The notes below the pieces were generated by a model that was not told the DNA's origin, ran no database searches, and was given only the letters and a program-made list of their open reading frames with translations. Positions 54,319 through 63,452 of a DNA stretch of 63,702 nt are shown here, piece by piece. Position 1 is the first letter of the stretch. Every line of letters begins with the position of its first letter. The stretch spans positions 1 to 63,702 of the forward strand of contig JAUUPT010000018.1 in assembly GCA_030843315.1 (NCBI GenBank). Reading direction: 5' to 3'. Origin of the DNA: Bacteroidaceae bacterium (GTDB lineage Bacteria; Bacteroidota; Bacteroidia; Bacteroidales; Bacteroidaceae). A program made the translations under genes and the position numbers.

Positions 54319-55779
54319 TCACTTCTTCTTATTCAGTGCTACGCGTGCCTGCAACTCCCAGGTGCGGATGCGGTCTTTGTACAGGTTGTGTCCGTTCATC
54401 TTCACGATGTCCAGTGAGGCGTCGGAGTTGTCGTCCCAGCGGCGGCAGAGGTAAACCACGTCGTAAACGCGCCCTATCTGATACTGGCGTGAGAAGTTCA
54501 ATCCCAGCGCATAGTCTTCGCCATAGCTGGTGTTGGGCACTTTCACTTCGCGAAGCACCGGAGTGTAGAAGGCGCGCGGAGCACCCAGGCCGTTGATGCG
54601 CAGGGCGTTGTTGCGGCCGTTTTCCGGTGTCCATTCTTTATGGTCGATGATGCCGGGGGCAATCATATTCATGTTGAAGTCCGTCATCATATAAGTTCCC
54701 ACTACCATGGCGCAGTTCTGTTCGTAGAAGGCGCGTACCATGATGCTCAGTGTGTTTTCATCCTTATAGACGTCGTCGCTGTCCAACTGCACGGCAAACT
54801 TACCGCACTTGGGATGGGCTACACCCATGTTCCAGCAACCGCCGATGCCCAGGTCGTTGCGTTCGGGAAGGATGTGAATGAGGCGTTCGTCGTTCTTGAA
54901 TTCGTCGATCGCTTCGGTCGTTCCGTCTGTAGAGTGGTTGTCGATGATGATAAGGTTGAATTTGAAGTCGGTCTTCTGGTTCAGTACGGACTTGATGGCA
55001 TCGCGGATGGTGCGGATGCGGTTGCGTACCGGGATGATGACCGAAGCCTCGTACTCAAAGTTACCGGCAGAGAATTCTATCTTCTTGAACTCCGGTTTGA
55101 GGTAGCCGCCTATCTCTTTCAGATGTTCGGTGCAAGCCTTTTCCATTTCAATCTGGCGGTCACGGTTCTTCGGGTCTACGTAGTCGAAGATCTTCTCGCC
55201 GCTCTTGCGCGTATCGTTTTCTACTTCGCTGTACAGATATTCGTTGATGTGTACCAGGTCAGCTTTTTGGCTCAACTTCAGTCGCAGGTCATAAAGTCCG
55301 GCGAAGTTATAGTCGGATTTCATTCGGGCGGCAGCATCCTTCAGCTTCGCAGTATCGAACAGCAACACAGAACCGAAATTAAAGTCGTCTCTCAGCGAAC
55401 CGAACTGATAGTCAATCACCGGCGCATTGGTCTGTTTGCCGTCTGCTATCTGGTAGTGGTCGGCATATACCATTCCGGCGTTGGAGTCTTCGGAGATATG
55501 TATCATGCGCTCTAAAGCGAACATACCCATTTCGAGGGTGGTTTCTTTGGTATAGAGCAGCGTGTAGTCTCCCGCTGCATTCTGAGCCATCAACTGCATA
55601 GCCATGCTGCTGAAAGGGTATTCCACCCAGATGCGGTTGCAACCGGGCAGTTCTTCCAATTCTTTATTGGTCGTTACTAAATAGATTTCCTTTACAAGTC
55701 CTGTAGCCTGCAAACCTGCTACTGTCTTTTCTACTTGTTCTTTTCCTGCGTAAGGAATAAAGCAACTGATCTTCTTCAT
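54319..55779 (-). CDS. Tandem family 2 glycosyltransferase
   Basis: The 486 residues contain a C-terminal GT2 domain (about 240-470) with EASVIIPVRNR, IIIDNHSTDGT and the DxD-like LDSDDVY, and an N-terminal domain (about 1-200) that looks like a second, decayed GT2 fold (ISCFIPYAGKEQVEKTV, then AAGDYTLLYTKETTLEMG). No membrane helices are seen, so it is likely cytoplasmic or peripheral. It would use an NDP-sugar to build a surface or storage glycan; acceptor unknown. Confidence 0.83.
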   Translation of the reverse strand: MKKISCFIPYAGKEQVEKTVAGLQATGLVKEIYLVTTNKELEELPGCNRIWVEYPFSSMAMQLMAQNAAGDYTLLYTKETTLEMGMFALERMIHISEDSNAGMVYADHYQIADGKQTNAPVIDYQFGSLRDDFNFGSVLLFDTAKLKDAAARMKSDYNFAGLYDLRLKLSQKADLVHINEYLYSEVENDTRKSGEKIFDYVDPKNRDRQIEMEKACTEHLKEIGGYLKPEFKKIEFSAGNFEYEASVIIPVRNRIRTIRDAIKSVLNQKTDFKFNLIIIDNHSTDGTTEAIDEFKNDERLIHILPERNDLGIGGCWNMGVAHPKCGKFAVQLDSDDVYKDENTLSIMVRAFYEQNCAMVVGTYMMTDFNMNMIAPGIIDHKEWTPENGRNNALRINGLGAPRAFYTPVLREVKVPNTSYGEDYALGLNFSRQYQIGRVYDVVYLCRRWDDNSDASLDIVKMNGHNLYKDRIRTWELQARVALNKKK

Positions 55780-55808
55780 ATCTTTAGTGTATTATTATTC
55801 TAAATGCA

Positions 55809-57668
55809 TTATTTTTTAATTCTCAACCGTCCCACTTCTCCGCTCGTTGCAGTGAACAACACTTCCTGTCCGCTCAGCGGAACGACGGTGTTGATTAATG
55901 AGTTCTCTATCTTATGTTTCCACAGCACCCGTCCGGTCTTGGCTTCCAGTGCGAAGATAAGACCTTCCTTTGTACTACCAAACATGACGCCGTCTTTTTC
56001 TACCTGCATGGAAGGGGCATGCTCGTAACCGAAGCCGACGTTCGACGCCCACAACTCTTTCGGAGTATCTCCATGAGTGGCGTAGCAGACGATACTGTCG
56101 TTCATCGTCTTGCTGTACACCCGTTTGCCGTCCTCGGACAGACCGATGGTTTCGCGTACCATTGACTGGAACGTACGCCATACGGTGTTACCGGTGTTGA
56201 GGTCGATAGCGGTCATGGCGCGTTGCGGGTCGGTGATGAACACTTTTCCGTCGGCAGCTACCGGCCATACGGCGGCAGGGGAGAAGTGCATGCGGGTCAG
56301 TCCGCCCGTCCATTTCCAGAGTTCTTTACCGTCCGCTTTGTTCAGGGCATACAGGGTATTATCCCATGCACCGAAGATTACTTTGTCTTCCGTCACCAGC
56401 GGCTTGGTTTCGATATAGCCTGCTACACCGGTATAAGCCCATACCACTTTGCCCGTATGTATGTCTATGGCACGGAAGGTATGGTCGCTGGCGCCGATGT
56501 AGGCAATGCCGTTATTGATAGCCACGGCTCCGAGTACCGGTTCGGCAGCATCCACTTTCCATAGCAGGCTTCCGTCTTTGGCATTCAACCCGTAGATGTG
56601 TCGGTCTGCCGAGCCGAAGACAACAATGCCTTCGCTTGCTGCCGGAGTTCCGACGATGCGCTTCTCCGCTTCAAAGCTCCACAGCTGCTTGCCGGTTTTC
56701 AGCGCATAAGCTGTCAGGCGTCCCATGTCGTCGCCCACAAATACTTTATCTTTTTCTACGGCGGGAGAGCAATAGATGCCGGCTCCCGTTTGTACGATCC
56801 ATTGTTCTTTTACTTGCGCGTATTCCTTATTTACGGAGAAGTCCGGGTATTTCTCGGCTTTGCCGTTGCGGTCGTAGTACTGCTTGGTTAGCGAGAAGGA
56901 AGCCCACTTCTTCTTCGGTTCTCCGATACGCTGTGTATATACCAGAATCGAATCTTTGGTTACGTCGTAGATGCCATACCCCGGTTTGCCGTCTTTGTCG
57001 CGCAGGTTGCTTCGCATCAGGATACCCGGAATGCCGTCGTACTTCAAATCACGGTTGGCATGATAGTGTCCGCCGATAAACAGCCGGATGTTGTAGGGGT
57101 GCACGGCGTCCGTCACTTCATACCAGTTGTCCACGTCCCCATCCATCAGTGGATAGTGGGTGACGAGCATCACCGGTTTGTCTTTTCCGGCTTTATCCAT
57201 TTCTTCCGTCATCCAGCGGATGTCTTGCGGCACCACATGACCATAAGCCATACGCATCAGCGGGCCGGAGTTGAAACCCAGGAACAAGAAACCTTTGTAT
57301 TCGAACTCAAAGCGCTCGCCTCCGAAGATTTCTCCGAAAGCGGTACAGCCGGAGTCGCTCCATTTCGTTTCATGGTTTCCAAGGGCTACGTAATACTTTA
57401 CTTTCAGCAGGTCGAGGCACGATTTTACTTTCTCCATTGTAGCGCGGTCACCTTCTTCCGTAAGGTCGCCCGTCACGAGCACGAAGTCGATGCTGTCGGT
57501 AGCATTGATCTGGGCTACGGAACGCAGCAAGTCCTCTGTCGGATTCGGATTGTTAGGGCTGAGGTGGAGGTCCGTCAGCTGTGCAAAACGGAATGTCCCA
57601 AGCTGTGCCTGCAACCCGAGGGGGAGCAGGCAAGCTATCAGGACGGAAATAAACAGTCTTCGCTTCAT
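55809..57668 (-). CDS. Exported metallophosphoesterase fused to a PQQ/BamB-type beta-propeller
   Basis: After a signal peptide (LGLQAQ), residues about 25-270 are a calcineurin-like phosphoesterase with all five motifs: QLTDLHL, VTGDLTEEGD, GNHE, VTHYPL and GGHYH. Residues about 290-619 are a beta-propeller of PQQ-like repeats (VGDDMGRLTAYALKTGKQLWSFE and similar), as in BamB. The likely site is the periplasm. The substrate is unknown; a wall-derived phosphoester or phosphodiester would fit the neighbours. Confidence 0.87.
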   Translation of the reverse strand: MKRRLFISVLIACLLPLGLQAQLGTFRFAQLTDLHLSPNNPNPTEDLLRSVAQINATDSIDFVLVTGDLTEEGDRATMEKVKSCLDLLKVKYYVALGNHETKWSDSGCTAFGEIFGGERFEFEYKGFLFLGFNSGPLMRMAYGHVVPQDIRWMTEEMDKAGKDKPVMLVTHYPLMDGDVDNWYEVTDAVHPYNIRLFIGGHYHANRDLKYDGIPGILMRSNLRDKDGKPGYGIYDVTKDSILVYTQRIGEPKKKWASFSLTKQYYDRNGKAEKYPDFSVNKEYAQVKEQWIVQTGAGIYCSPAVEKDKVFVGDDMGRLTAYALKTGKQLWSFEAEKRIVGTPAASEGIVVFGSADRHIYGLNAKDGSLLWKVDAAEPVLGAVAINNGIAYIGASDHTFRAIDIHTGKVVWAYTGVAGYIETKPLVTEDKVIFGAWDNTLYALNKADGKELWKWTGGLTRMHFSPAAVWPVAADGKVFITDPQRAMTAIDLNTGNTVWRTFQSMVRETIGLSEDGKRVYSKTMNDSIVCYATHGDTPKELWASNVGFGYEHAPSMQVEKDGVMFGSTKEGLIFALEAKTGRVLWKHKIENSLINTVVPLSGQEVLFTATSGEVGRLRIKK

Positions 57669-57693
57669 AAATGATGATTGGTTTTTATAGATG

Positions 57694-60600
57694 TTACTTA
57701 TTATTCTCGTTGAAGAATGTTAAGACTGCATTCATTAAAGATTCTCTTTCGGCATCAGTGCGTATCGCTTCGAAGGGGAAGCCCAGGACACAGGTCTTGT
57801 AGGCTCCCTGGTAGGCTACGCCTGCACTCAAGTTGTTCTCCGAATAACGCATCACGGTGTATGCGTCTTTCGTTGCGGGCTCTATGGCATCCGGCGATTC
57901 CACCACGTATGAGTCGGCATTCAACTCATTATAATAGGTATAGTTTCCGGTGAGGACAGGGAACGGAGAGGCTACGGATTTCACCTTACCCATCACGGCT
58001 GCTTGTCCCACACGCCACTTGTATTTCAGCACTTCCATGGCAAACTTCTTGTCTGCATCTTCTGCCGGAGCAAGCGGGTTATCCCACAGGTCGGTGGCAA
58101 CGTATGCACCCGAAACGAAGATGTTTCCGCCCTGGTTGCAGTAGGCAGTGATGGCATCCTGCATCGGCTTGCTGAAAGTTTTGAATTCTAAAGGCTTCAC
58201 TCCACCTCTTCCCATCTTCGTCTGGCATTCTTTGCCGAGGATGAGGTCGGTGTACTTATAATCGTTCAGGGAGATTTGTCTGTTTTCTACGGCTTCGTCG
58301 CTGCTCGATACAAACGAATAACCAGCTTTCAGGATGGCTGCGCCATGTACGGCAGGATAGTCGAAGGTATTTCCGGCAATCACCTGATTCTCGTAATTTC
58401 CATAACTGTCGCCGAAGCCCGATGCGTCGTCGTCCATCCAGGGGATGGAGCGGCGGTATTCTTTCATCTTGCCGATGTAGCTGATGTCTTTGATGTAGGG
58501 TACGCCATGATCCAGGTCATCCAGGAACCCGGCGAGCAGGGTATCGGCGGGTGCGGGGACGGTGAAGTCGGCAGGCGCACTGATGCGGTCGAAACCGTTT
58601 ACTACCAGTACGGTACCTTTGGCGTTGAATGCCCGTCCGGCAGACAGGATTTCGGAAGGGAAGCTCTCTCCACCCTTGTTGACGGCAGTCACTTTATAGC
58701 TGCAAACAACACCGGCGGGAAGGGTGGTGCGATAGCTGTTCTTGTCTACCAGCGTACCGTTGTCAAAGTCACCGTCGCCGATGCGGGTATAGACGATGTA
58801 TTTCTCGGCATTGGCGGTCGGCTCCAACGGGTCGGCTACCGGTTGCCAGGTCAGTTCCACTTCGCTCTCGCCCGTCATGCGCAGTGCCATGTGGTCTACG
58901 GGAAGCGGCTGTACTACATAATCCATATTGTATTGGGAGCAGACGAACTGCAACATACCTTTATAGATGGCGCGGCTCACGGTGAAGCGGAAACGCGGGT
59001 CGAGTCCGTAGCGCATATCGGCGAAGTTCTGGTGTGAAAGAAGTTCCAGCAACATGGTGGGTACGCGGGGCACGCGGGCTTCGTAGTAAGACTGGTTCCA
59101 CATTCCTCGGCGAGTCCAGTTGGGTTCATAGAGCGTGCGGATGTCGCGTACGATGTTGGACTGAATCAAGTCCGTCATGTCATGAGCCAGATAGCGTGAC
59201 GCTCCGTTGGCATATACTTCATTGTTGGTATTCGTATAGTAGATGCCGAGTGTTCCGATGATGGAATCGTTCAGCGTGGTACCTGCATCCGAGTGGAAGG
59301 CGAAAGCCAGGTCTACGGGGATGTTCAGACCTTTCTCCGTCGGGTTTGTGGCAGAACCGCCGGCAAGGTAGTTCACCCAGATGCCGCGGCACTTATAGTC
59401 GTCCGTATAGTCGTTCTTGCCGTTGCTGTCGGAATATACGCTGTCCGGCACTCCCGCCCATTGCAACCAGTAGCGGGCTGCTTCGCAGAAGCGGGGGTAT
59501 CCGCTGATCTCATAAGGATAGTCCACTTGCGGCATCTCCTTGTGTGCGATGGCTGCATTGGCGTCGGAGCTTTTCACGTTCTCCGTTGCACCGTTGTCGG
59601 ATATCCGGCGGGCAATGTTTCCCATTCCGCCGCCTATCTTCACGGCATCTGCCGTGATCACCTGTCCGGCTTTGGACGAGCGGTTGCTCAGTGTCACTCT
59701 GCCTTCATTGCTCTTACCTGCATCGAAACCGAATGTACCGAGATAAATCCAGGTGCCGCCTCCCATCTGCTGGTTCACTTTGAATTGGGTTACGCCGCCT
59801 TTATGGTAAACGGTATAAAGAGCGTCTTCCGCACTGTTCGGCAGACTTTGATAAGATACATATACGGCATACTGACCGGTAGTCGGAATCTCTGGTATCC
59901 ACTCCGCCGTACTTTCTTTTCCTTTCTTGATGGTTTCTATGGCACGATACGTACCTTCCTTGAAGGGATTTTCGAAATCTTTGTATTGGGCACGCAGATG
60001 GGCAAAGCCCGGTCCGCTTCCCTGCATCCAGTTCTTGTCGGCAGAAACTTCCGTATAGAGGGAGCGGCTGTTGAGGCTTCCGTCGTTATCCACGATTACT
60101 TCCGCCGTCTGGCTGTCGCGTTCGCGGGGCAGCAGCACGTTGGCACCTGCGTTCTCCAACATCGGAACGAGGAAAGGCAGTACGTAGCTCTGTGTGTACA
60201 GGTCTTCCACCGTCTGGAAGATGCGGGCGCGTTGCCATTCCCAGCGGGTGAGCTTCGGCTCGTAGTAGAAACCGTGGCTTTGCCACAGTGCGATGTGACG
60301 GTTCAGCAACCCGTTCGTGGGGGCGTAGGGTGCAGAAAGTTCCGTCACTAAAGCTTTTGAAGTACCGGGGGCGAATGTTTTGGCTTTCTTGTCTTTCTTG
60401 CTGCGCAAGGCTTGGGGAATCAGTTCTTCGATGCTGCGCTTGTTGGTGCGGATTTGCAGTTTGTATTTGGCAAACTCTGCCGGCAGCAGGACGCTCACAC
60501 CTTTGTAAATCTCAGCAACGTTGTCTTCGCGGAAGGGGATGTAAGCGCAGTTCATGTTGGCAAACAACTGCAACGTGTTTCCTTCTACGGCAACAGAGTC

Positions 60601-60759
60601 GATCTTGATAGAACCCACAGAAATCTCTTTCCGTGCAGTGGCATCCAGAAATCTCCCGATTTCCTGGCGGGCTTCCGTCGGAAGCTCTTGCGCGCCCCCC
60701 ATCTGGGGGAATAGGGAGGCGGCGAGCAAACTAAATAAAAAATGAAGTCTTACATTCAT
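57694..60759 (-). CDS. Amidase_3-like protein interrupted by a golvesin-type domain, with FN3
   Basis: The 1021-residue exported protein shows an N-acetylmuramoyl-L-alanine amidase-like core in two pieces. His162 (QSHGFYY) and Glu174 lie before, and His489 (FHSDAG) and Glu572 (LLELLSH) after, a beta-rich golvesin-C-terminal-like domain (about 255-380: GTYRAIETIKKGKESTAEWIPEIP split across strands). The four residues sit where Zn ligands and catalytic Glu of Amidase_3 are expected. A fibronectin-III domain (about 650-735) and a C-terminal domain resembling ThuA or glutamine-amidotransferase folds follow. Similar proteins are often called xanthan lyase; the amidase reading fits this locus better. 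Confidence 0.7.
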   Translation of the reverse strand: MNVRLHFLFSLLAASLFPQMGGAQELPTEARQEIGRFLDATARKEISVGSIKIDSVAVEGNTLQLFANMNCAYIPFREDNVAEIYKGVSVLLPAEFAKYKLQIRTNKRSIEELIPQALRSKKDKKAKTFAPGTSKALVTELSAPYAPTNGLLNRHIALWQSHGFYYEPKLTRWEWQRARIFQTVEDLYTQSYVLPFLVPMLENAGANVLLPRERDSQTAEVIVDNDGSLNSRSLYTEVSADKNWMQGSGPGFAHLRAQYKDFENPFKEGTYRAIETIKKGKESTAEWIPEIPTTGQYAVYVSYQSLPNSAEDALYTVYHKGGVTQFKVNQQMGGGTWIYLGTFGFDAGKSNEGRVTLSNRSSKAGQVITADAVKIGGGMGNIARRISDNGATENVKSSDANAAIAHKEMPQVDYPYEISGYPRFCEAARYWLQWAGVPDSVYSDSNGKNDYTDDYKCRGIWVNYLAGGSATNPTEKGLNIPVDLAFAFHSDAGTTLNDSIIGTLGIYYTNTNNEVYANGASRYLAHDMTDLIQSNIVRDIRTLYEPNWTRRGMWNQSYYEARVPRVPTMLLELLSHQNFADMRYGLDPRFRFTVSRAIYKGMLQFVCSQYNMDYVVQPLPVDHMALRMTGESEVELTWQPVADPLEPTANAEKYIVYTRIGDGDFDNGTLVDKNSYRTTLPAGVVCSYKVTAVNKGGESFPSEILSAGRAFNAKGTVLVVNGFDRISAPADFTVPAPADTLLAGFLDDLDHGVPYIKDISYIGKMKEYRRSIPWMDDDASGFGDSYGNYENQVIAGNTFDYPAVHGAAILKAGYSFVSSSDEAVENRQISLNDYKYTDLILGKECQTKMGRGGVKPLEFKTFSKPMQDAITAYCNQGGNIFVSGAYVATDLWDNPLAPAEDADKKFAMEVLKYKWRVGQAAVMGKVKSVASPFPVLTGNYTYYNELNADSYVVESPDAIEPATKDAYTVMRYSENNLSAGVAYQGAYKTCVLGFPFEAIRTDAERESLMNAVLTFFNENNK

Positions 60760-60768
60760 GATGATGCA

Positions 60769-62229
60769 TTAAGTTAATTGTACTTTATTATCTTTCTTAA
60801 TCAATAGGCAAAGCCCGATAAACGTGAACAGTGCGTTGAATATCAGCAGCTCGTAGCTGAACTGATAACCGTTGAACCAGGCTTCCGAGTTCTTCTGCAA
60901 GATGAAGCAGAGGATGGGGGAGGCGATGGCAACCAGCGGGATGTACTTGTCGCGCACTTGTTGTTTCATAAAGATGCCGAAGGCAAACAGCCCCAGTATC
61001 GGACCGTAGGTATAGCTTGCAAGGATGTACACGGCGTCAATCACGCTTGTATTGTTCAGCATATTAAATACGAAGATGGTGATACCCATAATGACCGCCA
61101 TGCCGATGTGCACTTTCTTGCGTATCTTCACCACCGTTTCTTCCGACTTACCTTTTATTCCCAGTATGTCCACCGTGAACGAGGTGGTCAGCGCCGTGAG
61201 CGCCGAACCGGCTGCCGAGTAGGCGGAAGAAATCAGTCCGATGATGAACAGGACGCCCACAATGGCGGGGAAATAATTACCGGTAGCTATCAGCGGGAAG
61301 AGCTCGTCGCCCTTTTCTACGCTGATCTGTTGGTTGGCAGCAAAGATATAGAGCAGCACGCCCAGCATCAGGAAGAGCAGGATAACGAAGAACTGCGAAA
61401 GGACGCTGGTAATCATGTTCTTCTGTGAATCTTTGAAGTTCTTGCAACTCAGGTTGCGCTGCATCATGTCCTGGTCCAGACCGGTCATGGCAATCATGGT
61501 AAACGCTCCTGCAAGGAACTGCTTGAAGAAATATTGTTTGCTGTTCACATCATCGAAGAAGAAGATGCGCGACATATCGCTGTCTGCTATTGTGCTCACC
61601 ATGCTGGTGAACGACAGGTTCAGGTCGGATGCAATGAAGTAGATGCAGAGCACCACCGACACCACCAGGCAGAACGTTTTCAGCGAGTCGGTCCATATCA
61701 GCGACTTCACTCCGCCGCGGAAGGTGTACAGCCAAACCAGTGCTACCGTGATGGCTACATTCAGTATGAACGGCAATCCGAACGGCTCGAATACGAGCAG
61801 TTGCAGCGTCAGGCATACCAGGAACAGGCGTACGGCAGCTCCCAGCATCTTGGAGATGAAGAAGAACCACGCTCCCGTTCGATAGGAGGACATTCCGAAC
61901 CTGTTTTCCAGGTATTCGTAGATGGATACCAGGTTCATCTTGTAGAACAGAGGCACCAGCAGGTAGGCTATCACCAGCTGTCCGGCAATGAAACCTAACA
62001 CCATTTGCAAATAGCCGAAGCCGCTTACGGCTACCATGCCCGGCACGGAGACGTACGTCACGCCCGAAATGGCTGCGCCGACCATTGCAAAGGCTACCAC
62101 GAACCATGACGACTTGCGGTTGCCGACAAAGAAACCTTCATTGTCCGCCTTTCTGCCTGCAATGTAGGAGATCGTGAAAAGTATCACGAAGTAGGCGGCG
62201 ATGGTGATGATTACGGATAAGGGAGTCAT
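60769..62229 (-). CDS. Sodium:solute symporter (SSS family)
   Basis: About thirteen membrane helices in 486 residues, with SSS signatures GRKADNEGFFVGNRKSSWF, GMVAVSGFGYLQMV, and GLISSAYSAAGSALTALTTSF. Members import sugars, amino sugars, sialic acid or amino acids with Na+. It lies between a NamZ-like and an amidase-like gene with gaps of 16 and 9 bp, so it likely imports a product of their action, such as an amino sugar or peptide fragment. Confidence 0.88.
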   Translation of the reverse strand: MTPLSVIITIAAYFVILFTISYIAGRKADNEGFFVGNRKSSWFVVAFAMVGAAISGVTYVSVPGMVAVSGFGYLQMVLGFIAGQLVIAYLLVPLFYKMNLVSIYEYLENRFGMSSYRTGAWFFFISKMLGAAVRLFLVCLTLQLLVFEPFGLPFILNVAITVALVWLYTFRGGVKSLIWTDSLKTFCLVVSVVLCIYFIASDLNLSFTSMVSTIADSDMSRIFFFDDVNSKQYFFKQFLAGAFTMIAMTGLDQDMMQRNLSCKNFKDSQKNMITSVLSQFFVILLFLMLGVLLYIFAANQQISVEKGDELFPLIATGNYFPAIVGVLFIIGLISSAYSAAGSALTALTTSFTVDILGIKGKSEETVVKIRKKVHIGMAVIMGITIFVFNMLNNTSVIDAVYILASYTYGPILGLFAFGIFMKQQVRDKYIPLVAIASPILCFILQKNSEAWFNGYQFSYELLIFNALFTFIGLCLLIKKDNKVQLT

Positions 62230-62245
62230 ATCGTTTATTTATAAT

Positions 62246-63412
62246 TTATTCTTCATACAGCAAGTAAGGCTTGCGTTGCACCTTGAATTTCTCTACGTCG
62301 TCTTTCCACATAGCCTTTATCTCATCGGCGCTCTTTCCTTCTTTTATCATCTGCCGCACGTAGTCTCTACCTACCAGCAGCTCAAAGAAAGAAGTGAAAA
62401 ATTTATCGCCTATGTTCAGGTTTCTGTAAGCGTCTATCACATAGCTCAGGTCTACTCCGCGCTTCCATATCTCCTCGTCGCTCATGCTGCTCAGGTCTAC
62501 CCCGTGGCATAGTTTGTTGAGCTGGGGCGGATTCTTGGCTCCGGCAACGCTACGCGGTGTGAAGCTGTAGCTATATCCTTTCATATCGGGATGTCCGTAC
62601 ACCTGGAACGGCAGCGGAGTTCCTCTGCCCAGGCTGACCGGAGTCGCTTCGAAGAAGCAGGTCGACGGATACAGGTAGATGGACTTCATGTTCGGCAAGT
62701 TGGGCGACGGGGGAATCGGCAACTTGTACATCGTCCGGTGTGTATAGTTCTTGCAAGGAATCACGGTCAGGTCGCACACGCGCGAAGCCGGCAACCAGCG
62801 TTCGCCGTTCACCATCCGGGCAAGTTCGCCCAGCGTCATGCCGTGTACGATGGGAATCGGCAACCAGCCCACTCCCGATTTATGTTTCATGTCCAGTATC
62901 GGACCATCCACATAGTGCCCGTTCGGATTGGGGCGGTCCAGCACCAGCACCTTGCGGTCGTATTCCGCACAAGCATCCATCAACCGGCACATGGTGATGT
63001 AATAGGTATAGAACCTCAATCCCACATCTTGCAAGTCAATCACCAATATATCGAATTTCTTCATGGAAGCTTCGCTGGGTTTTCTTTCTTTTCCGTCGTA
63101 CAGCGACAGGATAGGTACGCCCGTTTTCTTGTCTACCGAGCTCGATACGTGTTCGCCCGCATCGGCATCTCCCCGAAAACCGTGTTCCGGCGAGAAGATG
63201 GCTACCACATTGAATTCATTTTCCAGCAGGATGTCCAATAAATGCTTATCCCCCACCATTCCCGTATGGTTGGAGAATATCGCAATCCGTTTACCTTTCA
63301 AGATTGGAAAATACTCGGAAGTCTGTTCATCACCCAAAATAACTCGTTCTTCTTGTGCCCGACACAGCAAGGAACTACATAGAACGAGGGCTAATAGTAG
63401 CAGTTTCTTCAT
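62246..63412 (-). CDS. DUF1343 exo-beta-N-acetylmuramidase (NamZ/GH171 family)
   Basis: The 388-residue exported protein (signal ending LLCRAQ) has the canonical NamZ-type segments: IFSNHTGMVGD, FSPEHGFRGDADAGE, VIDLQDVGLRFYTYYITM, LDRPNPNGHYVDGP and YLYPSTCFFEATPVSLGRG. It should release MurNAc from the non-reducing ends of peptidoglycan strands. It is first in the leftward gene train behind a -7 candidate at 63445-63452. Compared with the copy at 49023 it keeps the PEHG active-site region. Confidence 0.87.
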   Translation of the reverse strand: MKKLLLLALVLCSSLLCRAQEERVILGDEQTSEYFPILKGKRIAIFSNHTGMVGDKHLLDILLENEFNVVAIFSPEHGFRGDADAGEHVSSSVDKKTGVPILSLYDGKERKPSEASMKKFDILVIDLQDVGLRFYTYYITMCRLMDACAEYDRKVLVLDRPNPNGHYVDGPILDMKHKSGVGWLPIPIVHGMTLGELARMVNGERWLPASRVCDLTVIPCKNYTHRTMYKLPIPPSPNLPNMKSIYLYPSTCFFEATPVSLGRGTPLPFQVYGHPDMKGYSYSFTPRSVAGAKNPPQLNKLCHGVDLSSMSDEEIWKRGVDLSYVIDAYRNLNIGDKFFTSFFELLVGRDYVRQMIKEGKSADEIKAMWKDDVEKFKVQRKPYLLYEE

Positions 63413-63444
63413 AATAGTATTATTAAGGAGGACGTTGTTTGCAA

Positions 63445-63452
63445 CAAAGATA
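63445..63452 (-). promoter_or_regulatory. Bacteroides-type -7 element for the cell-wall salvage train
   Basis: The minus strand reads TATCTTTG, a TAnnTTTG match, 33 bp upstream of the NamZ-like start. TTTG lies at 63469-63472, 16 bp upstream, shorter than usual for a -33 element. The remaining 250 bp to the window end has no gene I can support; it holds a perfect 14-bp palindrome, GTTACCGCGGTAAC, at 63592-63605. Confidence 0.55.
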
